Source of the DNA: JACCTI01 sp038237435
GTDB taxonomy: Bacteria; Verrucomicrobiota; Verrucomicrobiia; Chthoniobacterales; UBA10450
Assembly: GCA_038237435.1 (NCBI GenBank)
Contig: JBBRYT010000002.1
Location: forward strand, 310,001-374,000
DNA length: 64,000 bases
Reading direction: 5' to 3'
Shown here piece after piece: positions 34,112 through 42,855 of this stretch; within the stretch, counting starts at the first letter, position 1, and every line of letters begins with the position of its first letter. Made by a program: the position numbers and the translations under genes. The notes under the pieces are model-generated. The model did not search any database, was not told the origin of the DNA, and saw nothing but the letters and a program-made list of their open reading frames with translations.

Positions 34112-35287
34112 CTAGAAGACAAAATTCGCCCACGGATGCGATGTAGTCGTCGTGTCCGCCGCAGTGTTCCCGCTCACAGCAGGTGTTCCAACTCCAGTTA
34201 GATCGACGATCGGCCCGTAACGATTGTCGGCCGGAATGTCGTAGCTGGTGGCTGGGAATGCTGGGTCGTGCGACACCCTATTTCGGATGATGAGATTGTG
34301 GATCGAATTTGCGAGCACATGGATGCCGGTCCCGCCGTTGGCCATCTGGTTCCCATCGATCACGTTCTGGTCGTCATAGGTTGCAATGCCGTCACCATTA
34401 CCTTCGCCCATGTTGCCCGCAATCTGGCTAAAACCGCCGACGAAAATGCCGATGGGATTATTTTTTACCGTGCAGTTACTCACCGTGGCGTAGTAGCCGG
34501 TATCGATTCCGGCAAAGGAATTAAGGCGCGAGATGCAATCGACGATCTTACCGCCGCCGTCCGAACGAATCCCGGTGTCGCCGCTGCCAAAGACGACGCA
34601 ATTCTTGATCAGGACTGGTTCATCGAAACTTTGAATTCCGAGGCTGCCATTTGAGGAGGCGACTGAATCAAGAATCGATCCCGCGCCGAAATAGAAACCG
34701 AGCAACACATTGTCGTTGGAGGTGCAGTCTTTGATCGTCGCGCGCCCGCCGCATGACATGCCGGACCCGCTGTTGTGATCGAGTTTGCACGCAGTGACGA
34801 CGCACTTTTCATTCAGGCGCAGGCCATCCGCGCCATTCACCGTCGCGTGAATGTTCTGGTAGATTCCGTCCGTCGCGCCGCCGTCTATTTCGTCTACGCC
34901 ATCGCCGCCCCAGCCGGAAATGGTTCCATTGCGCACGGTCAGCCGTGTGTTCCCGCTTTCGACATGCACGCCGTCGAGCGAACTCCCCACGCCCCGAAGA
35001 GTGAAGCCTTTCAGATCTATCGTCACATCGTTCGCCGCGATCGAGACACCATTTTTTCCCGAAACACCGGTGACATTTCCGGTCAGATAATAGGAACCGG
35101 AGGTCGTGATCCTGAAAAAGCTGTTCACGTCGCCCGGAGTATTCGTGGCGTTAATCGGTTTGCGCGGCTCGACTTGGTCGAGCGTCTTCATTGTGGGCGT
35201 CGGTCCAGCTAGCGGCGTCAGTGATCCCTGCGGAAAACTGGTGAGCGGGAAAAAGCAGAGAAGAAAAAGAGGAAGCTTGTTGTTCAT
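34112..35287 (-). CDS. Exported right-handed beta-helix protein
   Basis: This 391-residue protein starts MNNKLPLFLLCFFPLTSFPQG, a signal peptide, at ATG 35287. The upstream in-frame extension is Arg-rich and discarded. The mature protein contains strings of short beta turns typical of NosD/pectin-lyase-like parallel beta helices: GVSIAANDVTIDLKGFTLRG, TRLTVRNGTISGWGGDGVDE, SNCTVKNNPIGIFVGGFSQI and NGDGIATYDDQNVIDGNQMA. There is no catalytic motif I can point to. Proteins of this kind in Verrucomicrobia and Planctomycetes are secreted or surface-attached and may bind polysaccharide. It ends 14 bases from the convergent panE gene. Confidence 0.78.
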   Translation of the reverse strand: MNNKLPLFLLCFFPLTSFPQGSLTPLAGPTPTMKTLDQVEPRKPINATNTPGDVNSFFRITTSGSYYLTGNVTGVSGKNGVSIAANDVTIDLKGFTLRGVGSSLDGVHVESGNTRLTVRNGTISGWGGDGVDEIDGGATDGIYQNIHATVNGADGLRLNEKCVVTACKLDHNSGSGMSCGGRATIKDCTSNDNVLLGFYFGAGSILDSVASSNGSLGIQSFDEPVLIKNCVVFGSGDTGIRSDGGGKIVDCISRLNSFAGIDTGYYATVSNCTVKNNPIGIFVGGFSQIAGNMGEGNGDGIATYDDQNVIDGNQMANGGTGIHVLANSIHNLIIRNRVSHDPAFPATSYDIPADNRYGPIVDLTGVGTPAVSGNTAADTTTTSHPWANFVF

Positions 35288-35385
35288 AGAGCGGGTGGAC
35301 CCGGGTCTAACAAGAACACGAGGCTTTGGCAATCCGCGTCGTCGAGTACCTAACAAGATATCAGGTACGACTGTGCAACCGCGTC

Positions 35386-37827
35386 TTACTGTTCCCAAAG
35401 ATAATGTTCCAGGCGCAGCTGTTTCAGGCGCGTCTTCGCTTCGTCGCTGCGTGGGCCACCCGCGAAAGAAAGCTTCTGGTAGATCGCCGCGGCGGGTTGC
35501 CAGCTCGATTTTTCTTCAAGTAAACGCGCGGCATTAAAGCCCGCTTTGTAGAACCAAAAAAACTCCCGTCGTTTATCGGGGCGACCCCCGTCTTCCACGA
35601 TTTGGTAAAACGTGGCCAGCGCTTCAGTTGGTTGATTCAATTTTTCCTGGCACATCCCTTTTTTGCAAAGCGCCTGATTATGCCAGTGCGACCCGACCTC
35701 GCTTTGCTTTGCCAGCTGCTCGTAAACTTCGGCCGCGCGTTTGTAATTCTCCGAATTGCTCGCGCCCAGTTCGTAAAGAATATCCCCTTTGCCGCAGAGG
35801 GCTTCGCGCTTCTCCGGGTTCTTCGCGTCGCCTTTCAACACTTCTTCGTAAAGCGTCATGGCGTCAGCGTTCTTGGCCAGTTTTCGTTCGATGACCGCCT
35901 GCTCGTTACGCGCGGCCCATTTCAATTCGCCATTCTTCTTCACGACTTCGTCAAAGAGAGTCAGTGCGCGCTCGAGCCCGCCCACGGCCATGCTTTGGCG
36001 CGCGGATTGCGCGGAGAAGAATTGCGCTTTCTCTGCGAGCGGACCGTTCGGATTCTGTTGCGCCAACAAAGTGAATTGGGTTTGGGCGCTGGCGAAATCC
36101 TGACGGCGATAATAAATCTCGGCCAGCTTCAGGCGGACATCGTTAGCCACTGAAGAATCGGCATATTTTTGCAGAAATTCATTGGCGATGTCGATGACTT
36201 TGGTCTCGTTAGGCGGGACCGCAGCTTCTTCGATCCAAATCGCGAGATACTCACTCCGTTCCTGTGCGGCCGCCGTTGGCGGGCTTTCGGCGGCATGTTT
36301 CAGATCCTGCCGCGCCTCGTCCAGGCGTGGCGGGGAAGCGTGAAAGGCGAGTTCAGCCAATGCGACCCACGCTTCCGAAATCCGCGGATGCTTGGGGAAA
36401 TTCGTTATGAAATTTCGCAGCAAATCGGGCGCATTTTTCTCTGAGTGCCCGGCCTGCGCGAGCGCTTGTTCCAACCCCACTTCGCCGCGCGTCGCCGCAT
36501 CCGCTTCTTTTAATTGCTCATTGGCCGCGGCCAGTTGCGCGCCATCGCCGGCTCGTAACGCGGCAAACGATTCGTTTAGCAAGGCGGCGCTGGAATGTTT
36601 TTTTGAGATCAACGCGACGCGCTGAAAATCCATCGCCGCCACCTCAAAGTTTCCGGCGGCGTAATCAAGTCGACCCGCGAGAAACCCGATTCGTTCTTCG
36701 ACCTCGCGGCCACCATGGAGCGAACGCGCGACTTCAAGTGCCGCAGTGGCAGCTTCGAAGCGATGGTCCTCTAGCAATAGTTGCGCATTCTCCAGAAACG
36801 CTCCGGCCAATTCGGGGATGGCGGGATGTTGCGCGCGCAGTTCATCGAAAATCTGCAACGCAATATCGCGCCGTCGCAGACGAAGTTCCGCTCGGGCCAG
36901 ATACCATTGGGCTAGCGCGCGGCGCGGCTGCGCAGGATCGTGCGCCCAACGACCGAGGTCGTGTCGGCCTTGTCGCCGTTCCGCCGCGTAGAGTTGATCG
37001 AGCTTGGCGAAAATCGCCGGCAGGTTGCTATCGTCCGGATGCCGTTCGGTGAACTCTTCCAGAAAATCATCGCCGGCATCGGGCGTGTTCGCCCGTAGAT
37101 GCATATCCGCGATGGCAAAAAGCGTGGCGAGCAGAAGCGAATGCGTCGCGCCCTGCGGACTTTTCAGGATGGAGGCGAAGAGTGTCGTCGCGCGTTTTTT
37201 ATTTCCGAACTGCATTTCGACACAGCCGCGCAAATAGCGTAGCTCTTTTCGATCCCCGGCGGATTTCGCCTCGGAAGAATTGAGTTCGCGCGCTGCGGCG
37301 AGTGTGTCGTTTTTCGCGAGCAGTAACTCAGCGGCGCGAAAATGGGCGCGCACATTCCACTGCGGATCGCGCGCAATAAGGTTGTAAGCCTGCAATGCGT
37401 CGTCGATTCGCCCGAGAGCACGCAAAGTTTCTGCCCGCCCAAGAATTGCTTCCGCCTGGAAGGGAGATTTCGGATCGTCCGCCAGCTTTTCATAAAACGG
37501 CAGTGCCTCATCCCAACGCGAGAGCGCAGCCAGAGATTGTCCCCGCAGAAAATTCGCGGCCGGCAGATCGCGCACGCTCGAGTCATCCAGCATGGAGAGC
37601 GATTCGTTAGGCTGATCTGCCGCGGTTAGTGCTTGTGCCAGTTTCAAAATAGCTGCCCGTTTTTCCTCTTCGGCGGGATGCTGTTCGAGGAACGCACGCA
37701 GCCTGACGACTGCGACCTGCGGCACACCGTCGATCAGCGGTTGTGTCGCGCTCGTCAGATCTGCCGCGCAGAATTGCCTAACGAGTGCAAGAAACGCGCA
37801 GCACGAAATACAAAGGCGCGGCCTCAT
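35386..37827 (-). CDS. Exported TPR-repeat protein
   Basis: This 813-residue protein begins MRPRLCISCCAFLALVRQFCA, a signal peptide with possible lipobox-like cysteines. The whole mature chain is tetratricopeptide-type helix pairs, for example LAQALTAADQPNESLSMLDD, EALPFYEKLADDPKSPFQAE, YYRRQDFASAQTQFTLLAQQ and NYKRAAEVYEQLAKQ. Such proteins are periplasmic or outer-membrane scaffolds. No enzymatic domain is visible. Its ATG overlaps the TGA of uvrA by four bases (ATGA, 37824-37827), so it is translated from the uvrA transcript, which is an unusual pairing. A CGTTAGGC copy encodes part of the PNES segment near residue 75. Confidence 0.8.
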   Translation of the reverse strand: MRPRLCISCCAFLALVRQFCAADLTSATQPLIDGVPQVAVVRLRAFLEQHPAEEEKRAAILKLAQALTAADQPNESLSMLDDSSVRDLPAANFLRGQSLAALSRWDEALPFYEKLADDPKSPFQAEAILGRAETLRALGRIDDALQAYNLIARDPQWNVRAHFRAAELLLAKNDTLAAARELNSSEAKSAGDRKELRYLRGCVEMQFGNKKRATTLFASILKSPQGATHSLLLATLFAIADMHLRANTPDAGDDFLEEFTERHPDDSNLPAIFAKLDQLYAAERRQGRHDLGRWAHDPAQPRRALAQWYLARAELRLRRRDIALQIFDELRAQHPAIPELAGAFLENAQLLLEDHRFEAATAALEVARSLHGGREVEERIGFLAGRLDYAAGNFEVAAMDFQRVALISKKHSSAALLNESFAALRAGDGAQLAAANEQLKEADAATRGEVGLEQALAQAGHSEKNAPDLLRNFITNFPKHPRISEAWVALAELAFHASPPRLDEARQDLKHAAESPPTAAAQERSEYLAIWIEEAAVPPNETKVIDIANEFLQKYADSSVANDVRLKLAEIYYRRQDFASAQTQFTLLAQQNPNGPLAEKAQFFSAQSARQSMAVGGLERALTLFDEVVKKNGELKWAARNEQAVIERKLAKNADAMTLYEEVLKGDAKNPEKREALCGKGDILYELGASNSENYKRAAEVYEQLAKQSEVGSHWHNQALCKKGMCQEKLNQPTEALATFYQIVEDGGRPDKRREFFWFYKAGFNAARLLEEKSSWQPAAAIYQKLSFAGGPRSDEAKTRLKQLRLEHYLWEQ

Positions 37828-40793
37828 TTTCCATTCAAGAGCGGTTGCAAGTATTGACCGGTATGACTTTCCGCAATCGCGCCAATCTTTTCCGGCGTGC
37901 CGGCGCCGACGATGCGCCCGCCGCGCTCGCCGCCTTCCGGGCCCATGTCGATGACCCAATCGGCGCATTTAATCATCTCGAGGTTGTGTTCGATCACGAC
38001 CAGCGTGTTGCCAGCGTCGCGCAACTTCATCAGGACCTGCAGCAGTTTCTCGATGTCGGCAAAATGCAAACCGGTCGTCGGCTCATCCAATATATATATT
38101 GTGCGGCCGGTCGCTTTTTTGGCCAGCTCGGTCGCGAGCTTGACGCGTTGCGCTTCGCCGCCGGACAAAGTCGTGGCCGCCTGGCCCAGCCGCAGGTACC
38201 CGAGACCAACGTCGAGAAGCGCTACCAGTTTGTCGGAAATTGCGGGAACGGTCCGAAAAAATCGCGCCGCCTCGTCCACGGTCAAATTCAAGACGTCGGC
38301 GATATTTTTTCCTTTGAAAGTGATTTCAAGTGTTTCCCGGTTGTAACGCTGCCCGCGACAGACTTCGCATTCCACATAAACGTCGGGCAGGAAATGCATC
38401 TCGACTTTGATCAAGCCGCCGCCTTCACAATTCTCGCACCGGCCCCCTTTGACATTGAAGCTGAAACGGCCCGCATCGTAGCCGCGTATGCGCGCGGCGG
38501 GCAGCTGGCTGAACAGTTCACGAATGGGGGTGAACGCGCCGGTGTAAGTAATCGGATTCGAGCGCGGCGTGCGACCGATCGCGGTCTGATCGATTACGAT
38601 CGCCTTGTCGAGTTGATCGAGCCCGAGCAAACGTTCGTGCGCTCCGGGTTTGTCTTTCGAGTTGTAAAAGAAACGGAAGAGCGCGCGGCGCAATGTGTCA
38701 TCCACTAAAGTCGACTTCCCGCTACCGGAAACGCCGGTCACGCAGGTGAGGCAGCCAAGCGGAAACGCCGCCGTGACATTCTTGAGATTGTTTGCGCTCG
38801 CGTCGCGCAAGGTCAGCCAGCCTTCTGTCGCGCCCACCGGCGTGCGCGGCACCACGCGTTTTTTCGGAATTTCGATTCGCGCTCGTCCTGCGAGGTAATC
38901 GGCCGTGGGAGAATTTTTCCCCCGCAAAACTTCCTCGAGTGTTCCCTGGGCGACCAACTCGCCGCCGCGCGGACCGGCGCCGGGTCCGAGATCGATAATG
39001 TGATCGGCCGCGCGAATCGTTTCTTCATCGTGCTCGACCACGATGACAGAATTGCCGAGATCGCGCAGACGACGCAGCGTGCCGAGCAGGCGCGCGTTGT
39101 CGCGTTGATGCAAACCGATGCTTGGTTCGTCGAGCACGTAAAGGACGCCGGCCAGTCCCGAACCGATTTGGGTCGCGAGCCGGATTCGTTGCGCTTCGCC
39201 GCCGGAGAGCGTGCCGCTTTCACGATTTAGGGTGAGATAATCGAGACCGACTTCGAGGAGGAATTGCAAACGTGATTCAATCTCGCGCAAGACGTCCGTG
39301 ACGATGAAACGCTGCGGTTCCGTAAGCGCCAATTGCCTAACGAATTGCTCCGCCGTCGTAACCGTCAGTTCTGAAAATTCGTGAATGTTTAGTTCCTTGG
39401 ACGATCGCACGCCGCCGGGTCGGGAGACCCGGCCTACATCGGATTGTGCGCGGTTTGTTGTAGGCCGCGGCGCGGTGTGCTCTTCGTCGGCACGAATCGT
39501 GACCGCGAGAATTTCCGGCTTAAGCCGCGCGCCTTTGCAAACGTGACACGGGACGCGAGTCATGAAAGCGCGGATGCGATTGCGGGTGAATTCGCTCTCC
39601 GTTTCTTCGTAGAGCCGCTGCATTTGCGGAACCAATCCTTCGAACGGTTTCGCGTTCTTCTCGGATTTACCGTTGGCGCCGAAACTCATCTGGATCGGTT
39701 CCTCGCCTGTGCCGTGAATAAGCGCGGTCTTGAACTCGTTAGGCAAATCGCCGTAGGGGAGAAAATCGTCGACCTTGAAATGTTTCACCAGCGCGGTTTG
39801 CAGCGTTTTGTAATAAGCCTGCATGCGTTTTGTCCCGCGCCGCCACGGAACGATCGCGCCATCCGCGAGCGATTTTTCCTGATCCGTGATCATCAACTCC
39901 GGTTCGACCACCATTTCCGTGCCGAGTCCGTGACACGTCGGACAAGCGCCGAAATGGCTGTTGAACGAGAAATGTTTCGGGGTCAGTTCGCCTAACGAGA
40001 ACTTGCCGTCGGGGCTCCCATAATCGGTCGAGTAGCGAACTGACGTCCATTTTTCCGGCATGTCTTTCGCCTGCTGCAGCACGACGATTTTGTTGGCCCC
40101 CCACTTCAGCGCTGTCTCAACCGAATCGGCCAAACGCGTCCGAATTCCGTCCCGAATGACGAGCCGATCCACCACCGCTTCGATGGTGTGACGTCCGGTT
40201 TTTTTAAGTCGAATCGGATCAGGTTGCGACAGGTCCAGAATTTCGCCGTCCACCCGCACGCGGACGAATCCCTCGCGTTTGACCTTCTCCAAAACATCGC
40301 GGAATTCGCCGGCCTCATTTTGCACGAGCGGTGCCAGCAAAATGATTTTAGTTTCTGCTTCGTAGGCAAGGATTTGGTCGACAATCTGCTGTGAAGTATG
40401 CCGGTGAATGGGCTGACCAGTGACCGGATCATGCGGTTGTCCGACCGCGGAGAAGAGAACGCGGAGGTAATCGTAAATCTCCGTGGTCGTCGCGATGGTC
40501 GAGCGCGGGTTGGCGCCAGCACTCCGCTGCTCAATCGCGATCGCCGGCGAAAGCCCCTCGATAAAATCGACGTCGGGCTTTTCCATTTGATCGAGAAATT
40601 GCCGGGCGTAAGCCGAGAGGCTCTCGACATAACGCCGTTGCCCCTCGGCGTAGAGAGTGTCGAAGGCGAGCGACGATTTCCCCGAGCCGCTCAGGCCCGT
40701 GATCACGACCAGCTTTTCCCGCGGAATCTCAAGATGGAGATTCTTGAGATTGTGCTGGCGCGCGCCGCTAATCTTAATAGTTTCCGCTGGCAT
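37824..40793 (-). CDS. uvrA: Excinuclease ABC subunit A
   Basis: This 989-residue protein is the damage-recognition ATPase of nucleotide excision repair. It has two ABC cassettes with Walker A motifs GLSGSGKSSL (residues ~33) and GVSGSGKSTL (~687). The signature sequences are LSGGEAQRIRLATQIGSGL and LSGGEAQRVKLATELAKK. Zinc-finger cysteines occur in CPTCHG (~279), CHVCKG (~416) and CENCEGGG/CEVCRG (~785-815). Normal UvrA is ~940-960 residues. The excess is an in-frame insert of ~30 residues after KPEILAVTIRA (about 438-464), read from a palindromic repeat at 39414-39466. The insert sits between the first zinc module and the signature helix, where length variation may be tolerated. The gene is divergent from the 88-residue gene at 40864. 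Confidence 0.97.
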   Translation of the reverse strand: MPAETIKISGARQHNLKNLHLEIPREKLVVITGLSGSGKSSLAFDTLYAEGQRRYVESLSAYARQFLDQMEKPDVDFIEGLSPAIAIEQRSAGANPRSTIATTTEIYDYLRVLFSAVGQPHDPVTGQPIHRHTSQQIVDQILAYEAETKIILLAPLVQNEAGEFRDVLEKVKREGFVRVRVDGEILDLSQPDPIRLKKTGRHTIEAVVDRLVIRDGIRTRLADSVETALKWGANKIVVLQQAKDMPEKWTSVRYSTDYGSPDGKFSLGELTPKHFSFNSHFGACPTCHGLGTEMVVEPELMITDQEKSLADGAIVPWRRGTKRMQAYYKTLQTALVKHFKVDDFLPYGDLPNEFKTALIHGTGEEPIQMSFGANGKSEKNAKPFEGLVPQMQRLYEETESEFTRNRIRAFMTRVPCHVCKGARLKPEILAVTIRADEEHTAPRPTTNRAQSDVGRVSRPGGVRSSKELNIHEFSELTVTTAEQFVRQLALTEPQRFIVTDVLREIESRLQFLLEVGLDYLTLNRESGTLSGGEAQRIRLATQIGSGLAGVLYVLDEPSIGLHQRDNARLLGTLRRLRDLGNSVIVVEHDEETIRAADHIIDLGPGAGPRGGELVAQGTLEEVLRGKNSPTADYLAGRARIEIPKKRVVPRTPVGATEGWLTLRDASANNLKNVTAAFPLGCLTCVTGVSGSGKSTLVDDTLRRALFRFFYNSKDKPGAHERLLGLDQLDKAIVIDQTAIGRTPRSNPITYTGAFTPIRELFSQLPAARIRGYDAGRFSFNVKGGRCENCEGGGLIKVEMHFLPDVYVECEVCRGQRYNRETLEITFKGKNIADVLNLTVDEAARFFRTVPAISDKLVALLDVGLGYLRLGQAATTLSGGEAQRVKLATELAKKATGRTIYILDEPTTGLHFADIEKLLQVLMKLRDAGNTLVVIEHNLEMIKCADWVIDMGPEGGERGGRIVGAGTPEKIGAIAESHTGQYLQPLLNGK
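39414..39466. repeat. Palindromic repeat element inserted in-frame in uvrA
   Basis: GCCGGGTC (39414-39421) and GACCCGGC (39426-39433) form a perfect hairpin with loop GGGA. GGCCTACA (39431-39438) and TGTAGGCC (39459-39466) form a second, wider inverted repeat. It reads through in the uvrA frame as RAQSDVGRVSRPGGVRSSK. The TGTAG-type ends and nested hairpins parallel the intergenic element at 5776-5837, suggesting one family of mobile palindromes. Confidence 0.7.
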
Positions 40794-40863
40794 TCTAACG
40801 AGAAAGGTCGAACCTTTCAGTTAAGCATCACTGCTCCGTTTCTCCAGCCCTTTCGCCTCGAAT

Positions 40864-41130
40864 ATGACTGATCAAGAACACACAATTTCCCAGGAAGAGC
40901 TGGTCGTGCTGCAGAAGAAATTCAGCGAGATCAAGCATTCCATTAACAACGCCCTCGCCGTTATGATGGCGCTCTCGGAGATGTCGCAGCGTCGGCCTGA
41001 TTATTCGGAAAAGCTCGCCAGCACCGTGCTGACCAAGGCGCCGCAGATCGTTTCCAGCCTGCAGGAATTCACCCAGGCCTTGAACGAAAAAGCCGGTCCT
41101 AAGCCGGAAGGCATGCCGAGCGGCGTCTAG
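40864..41130 (+). CDS. Small helical protein resembling a stand-alone DHp (histidine phosphotransfer) domain
   Basis: This 88-residue protein is entirely helical in pattern. The segment EIKHSINNALAVMMALSEM resembles the H-box helix of histidine kinases (H-x-x-N-N-x-L). A second helix follows, APQIVSSLQEFTQALNEK. There is no ATP-binding domain. It could be a phosphotransfer or dimerisation protein, or only a structural look-alike. Family members are unknown to me. It is divergent from uvrA and lies directly before the Sir2 gene with an eight-base gap to the proposed Sir2 start, so the two are probably co-transcribed. Confidence 0.65.
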   Translation: MTDQEHTISQEELVVLQKKFSEIKHSINNALAVMMALSEMSQRRPDYSEKLASTVLTKAPQIVSSLQEFTQALNEKAGPKPEGMPSGV

Positions 41131-41138
41131 TTTCGGCT

Positions 41139-41900
41139 CTGGATCTAGCCGATTATCTTCGCCGGTCTAACGAGACCTTAATTTTTACCGGCGCAGGGAT
41201 TTCCACTAACAGTGGCGTCCCCGATTTTCGCGGACCGCACGGCGTTTGGACGCGACGCAAGCCGGTTTATTTCCAGGACTTCATGACCTCGGAAGCGGCG
41301 CGGATCCAGCATTGGGATTACAAGCTCGAAGGCTGGGAAGCATTTCGCGACGCGCAACCGAATGCGACGCACGAAGCAATCGTGCGACTGGAGCGCGCGG
41401 GCAAATTGCTCTCGTTAGTCACGCAGAATATTGACGGTTTGCACTCGTTAGCCGGGAACAGCACGGAAAAAATTGTTGAGCTGCACGGAACGAACGCACA
41501 GATCGAATGCGTGCGTTGCCACAAGCGCAGCGATCCTGGACCGCACTTCGAATTTTTTCGGGCCCATCGCATCACACCGTTGTGCGAATGCGGTGGATTC
41601 CTCAAGCCGGCGACGATCAGCTTTGGCCAAAATTTAGATCCGGCCGTGATCGCTCGCGCGGAAGCTGCCGCGGCGCGAGCCGATCTCGTTGTCGCGCTTG
41701 GTTCTACTTTGTCGGTTTATCCGGCGGCGGCGATTCCGCTCATCGCGGCAGAGCGGAAAGTGCCATACGTCATCATCAATCGCGGCCCCACAGAACACGA
41801 CGGCGATCCGCGTGTTTCTTTGCGTCTCGAAGGCGATGTCGGGGAAATTTTTCCGCCCGCCGTGGATGCCGCGCTGGCGCAGACTACGAAAGCGCCATGA
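41139..41900 (+). CDS. Sir2-family NAD-dependent deacylase with non-ATG start
   Basis: The protein removes acyl groups from lysine using NAD+. The essential N-terminal NAD-binding motif FTGAGISTNSGVPDFRGP is encoded upstream of the first ATG (41283). The frame is closed upstream by TAA at 41100. Between them there is no ATG, GTG or TTG, so CTG 41139 is my best start, giving DLADYLRRSNETLIFTGAGI. Further motifs are TQNIDGLH (~94), the catalytic His in VELHGT (~116), and zinc cysteines CVRC and CEC (~124-151). GSTLSVYPAA and VIINRGPTEHD complete the Rossmann part. GPHGVWT resembles the SIRT6/7-like class. The 3' end overlaps the convergent CYTH gene by 17 bases. Confidence 0.88.
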   Translation: MDLADYLRRSNETLIFTGAGISTNSGVPDFRGPHGVWTRRKPVYFQDFMTSEAARIQHWDYKLEGWEAFRDAQPNATHEAIVRLERAGKLLSLVTQNIDGLHSLAGNSTEKIVELHGTNAQIECVRCHKRSDPGPHFEFFRAHRITPLCECGGFLKPATISFGQNLDPAVIARAEAAAARADLVVALGSTLSVYPAAAIPLIAAERKVPYVIINRGPTEHDGDPRVSLRLEGDVGEIFPPAVDAALAQTTKAP

Positions 41901-42360
41901 GCACGTTGCTATAGCGCGCGTCGCCGGTCACATCCGCGCCGAACCAATCAGGCGCGATGAAATCCGCGCAGCTTTCTTCGTCAGTGAATTCCACTTCCGC
42001 TACGATCATTCCTTCATGGCGGCCGCTGTAGATATCCACCTCCACCGTCCACTCCCGCCACGGCACGTCGTAACGCACCTTGCTCAAACGCCGTCTTTCC
42101 GTCGCCGGCCAAAGCGCGTCGAATTGTTCCGCGCTCAGTCGGATCTCGCGTTCTTCGCGTTCGTTGCTCTTTCCCCGTTTGAAAGTGAGCGAGAGTGCTT
42201 CCCCTTTTTTGCGCAAGCGTACTTGCAATCCGCTTTCCTCCACCGCCAGATAACCCTGGTCGATTTCGGCGTGCGGATAACTCGTTAGGTCAGTCGGCAA
42301 ACGCTTGAGCAAAAATTTTCGCTCGATCTCACGATGTGGATTGGCCTTGCTCGGAGCCAT
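41884..42360 (-). CDS. CYTH domain protein (triphosphate-metabolising)
   Basis: This 158-residue protein begins with HREIERKFLLK; the EIERKF motif (residues ~11-16) is the ExExK signature of the CYTH superfamily. Alternating charged strands follow (LQVRLRKKGEALSLTFKRG, EEREIRL, WTVEVDIYSGRHEGMIVAEV), supplying the tunnel of acidic and basic residues. It ends with VTGDARYSNVLMA, as in the YgiF/class IV cyclase-like group. Such proteins hydrolyse inorganic triphosphate or thiamine triphosphate. Length is normal for a single-domain form. It is convergent with Sir2 and divergent from the NUDIX gene. Confidence 0.88.
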   Translation of the reverse strand: MAPSKANPHREIERKFLLKRLPTDLTSYPHAEIDQGYLAVEESGLQVRLRKKGEALSLTFKRGKSNEREEREIRLSAEQFDALWPATERRRLSKVRYDVPWREWTVEVDIYSGRHEGMIVAEVEFTDEESCADFIAPDWFGADVTGDARYSNVLMALS

Positions 42361-42384
42361 GCTGCGTTCATAAATGCCTAACGA

Positions 42385-42855
42385 GTGAAAGCGGGTAAAA
42401 CAAGCGCGGGTTTATTACTTTTCCGTCAGCGCGCCGGTGAACTGGAGTTTCTTCTCGCGCATCCCGGTGGTCCTTTTTTCAAAAAAAAGGACGCCGGCGC
42501 CTGGACTATTCCGAAAGGCGAAGCCGAGTCCGGCGAGGATTTGCTCAGCCGGGCTAAGATCGAATTCGGGGAGGAGTTGGGAACGGCAGTGCCTTCCGGT
42601 GAGTTTTTGCCGCTCGGTTTCATCCAACAGAAAGGGGGAAAGATCGTGCACGCCTGGGCCATCGAAGGCGATCTGCCGAAAGCATTCGCTCACAAATCAA
42701 ACACCTTCCGTTTGGAATGGCCGCCGCGTTCCGGTCGCCAACAGGAATTCCCGGAAATTGATCGTGCGGAATTTTTCCCTGAAGCAATCGCGCGCGAGAA
42801 AATCAAACCCACGCAGTGTCCGTTTATCGATCGTCTCCGCGAAAGCATTCGTTAG
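42385..42855 (+). CDS. NUDIX hydrolase
   Basis: This 156-residue protein starts at GTG 42385 with KAGKTSAGLLLFRQR. The Nudix box is at residues ~50-71, GEAESGEDLLSRAKIEFGEE then LG. It fits GX5EX7REUXEEXGU except that the arginine is isoleucine, while the metal-binding glutamates remain. GAWTIPKG precedes the box. This type resembles the small NUDIX proteins called DNA mismatch repair or diadenosine polyphosphate hydrolase-like; substrate is unknown. The 3' end overlaps the convergent phosphoribosyltransferase gene by 32 bases and carries a CGTTAGGC copy. Confidence 0.85.
   Translation: MKAGKTSAGLLLFRQRAGELEFLLAHPGGPFFKKKDAGAWTIPKGEAESGEDLLSRAKIEFGEELGTAVPSGEFLPLGFIQQKGGKIVHAWAIEGDLPKAFAHKSNTFRLEWPPRSGRQQEFPEIDRAEFFPEAIAREKIKPTQCPFIDRLRESIR

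Noticed and set aside
34268..34654. A 128-residue plus-strand frame opposite the beta-helix gene
   Set aside because: It is antisense to a repeat-rich exported protein and lacks any start context or domain.
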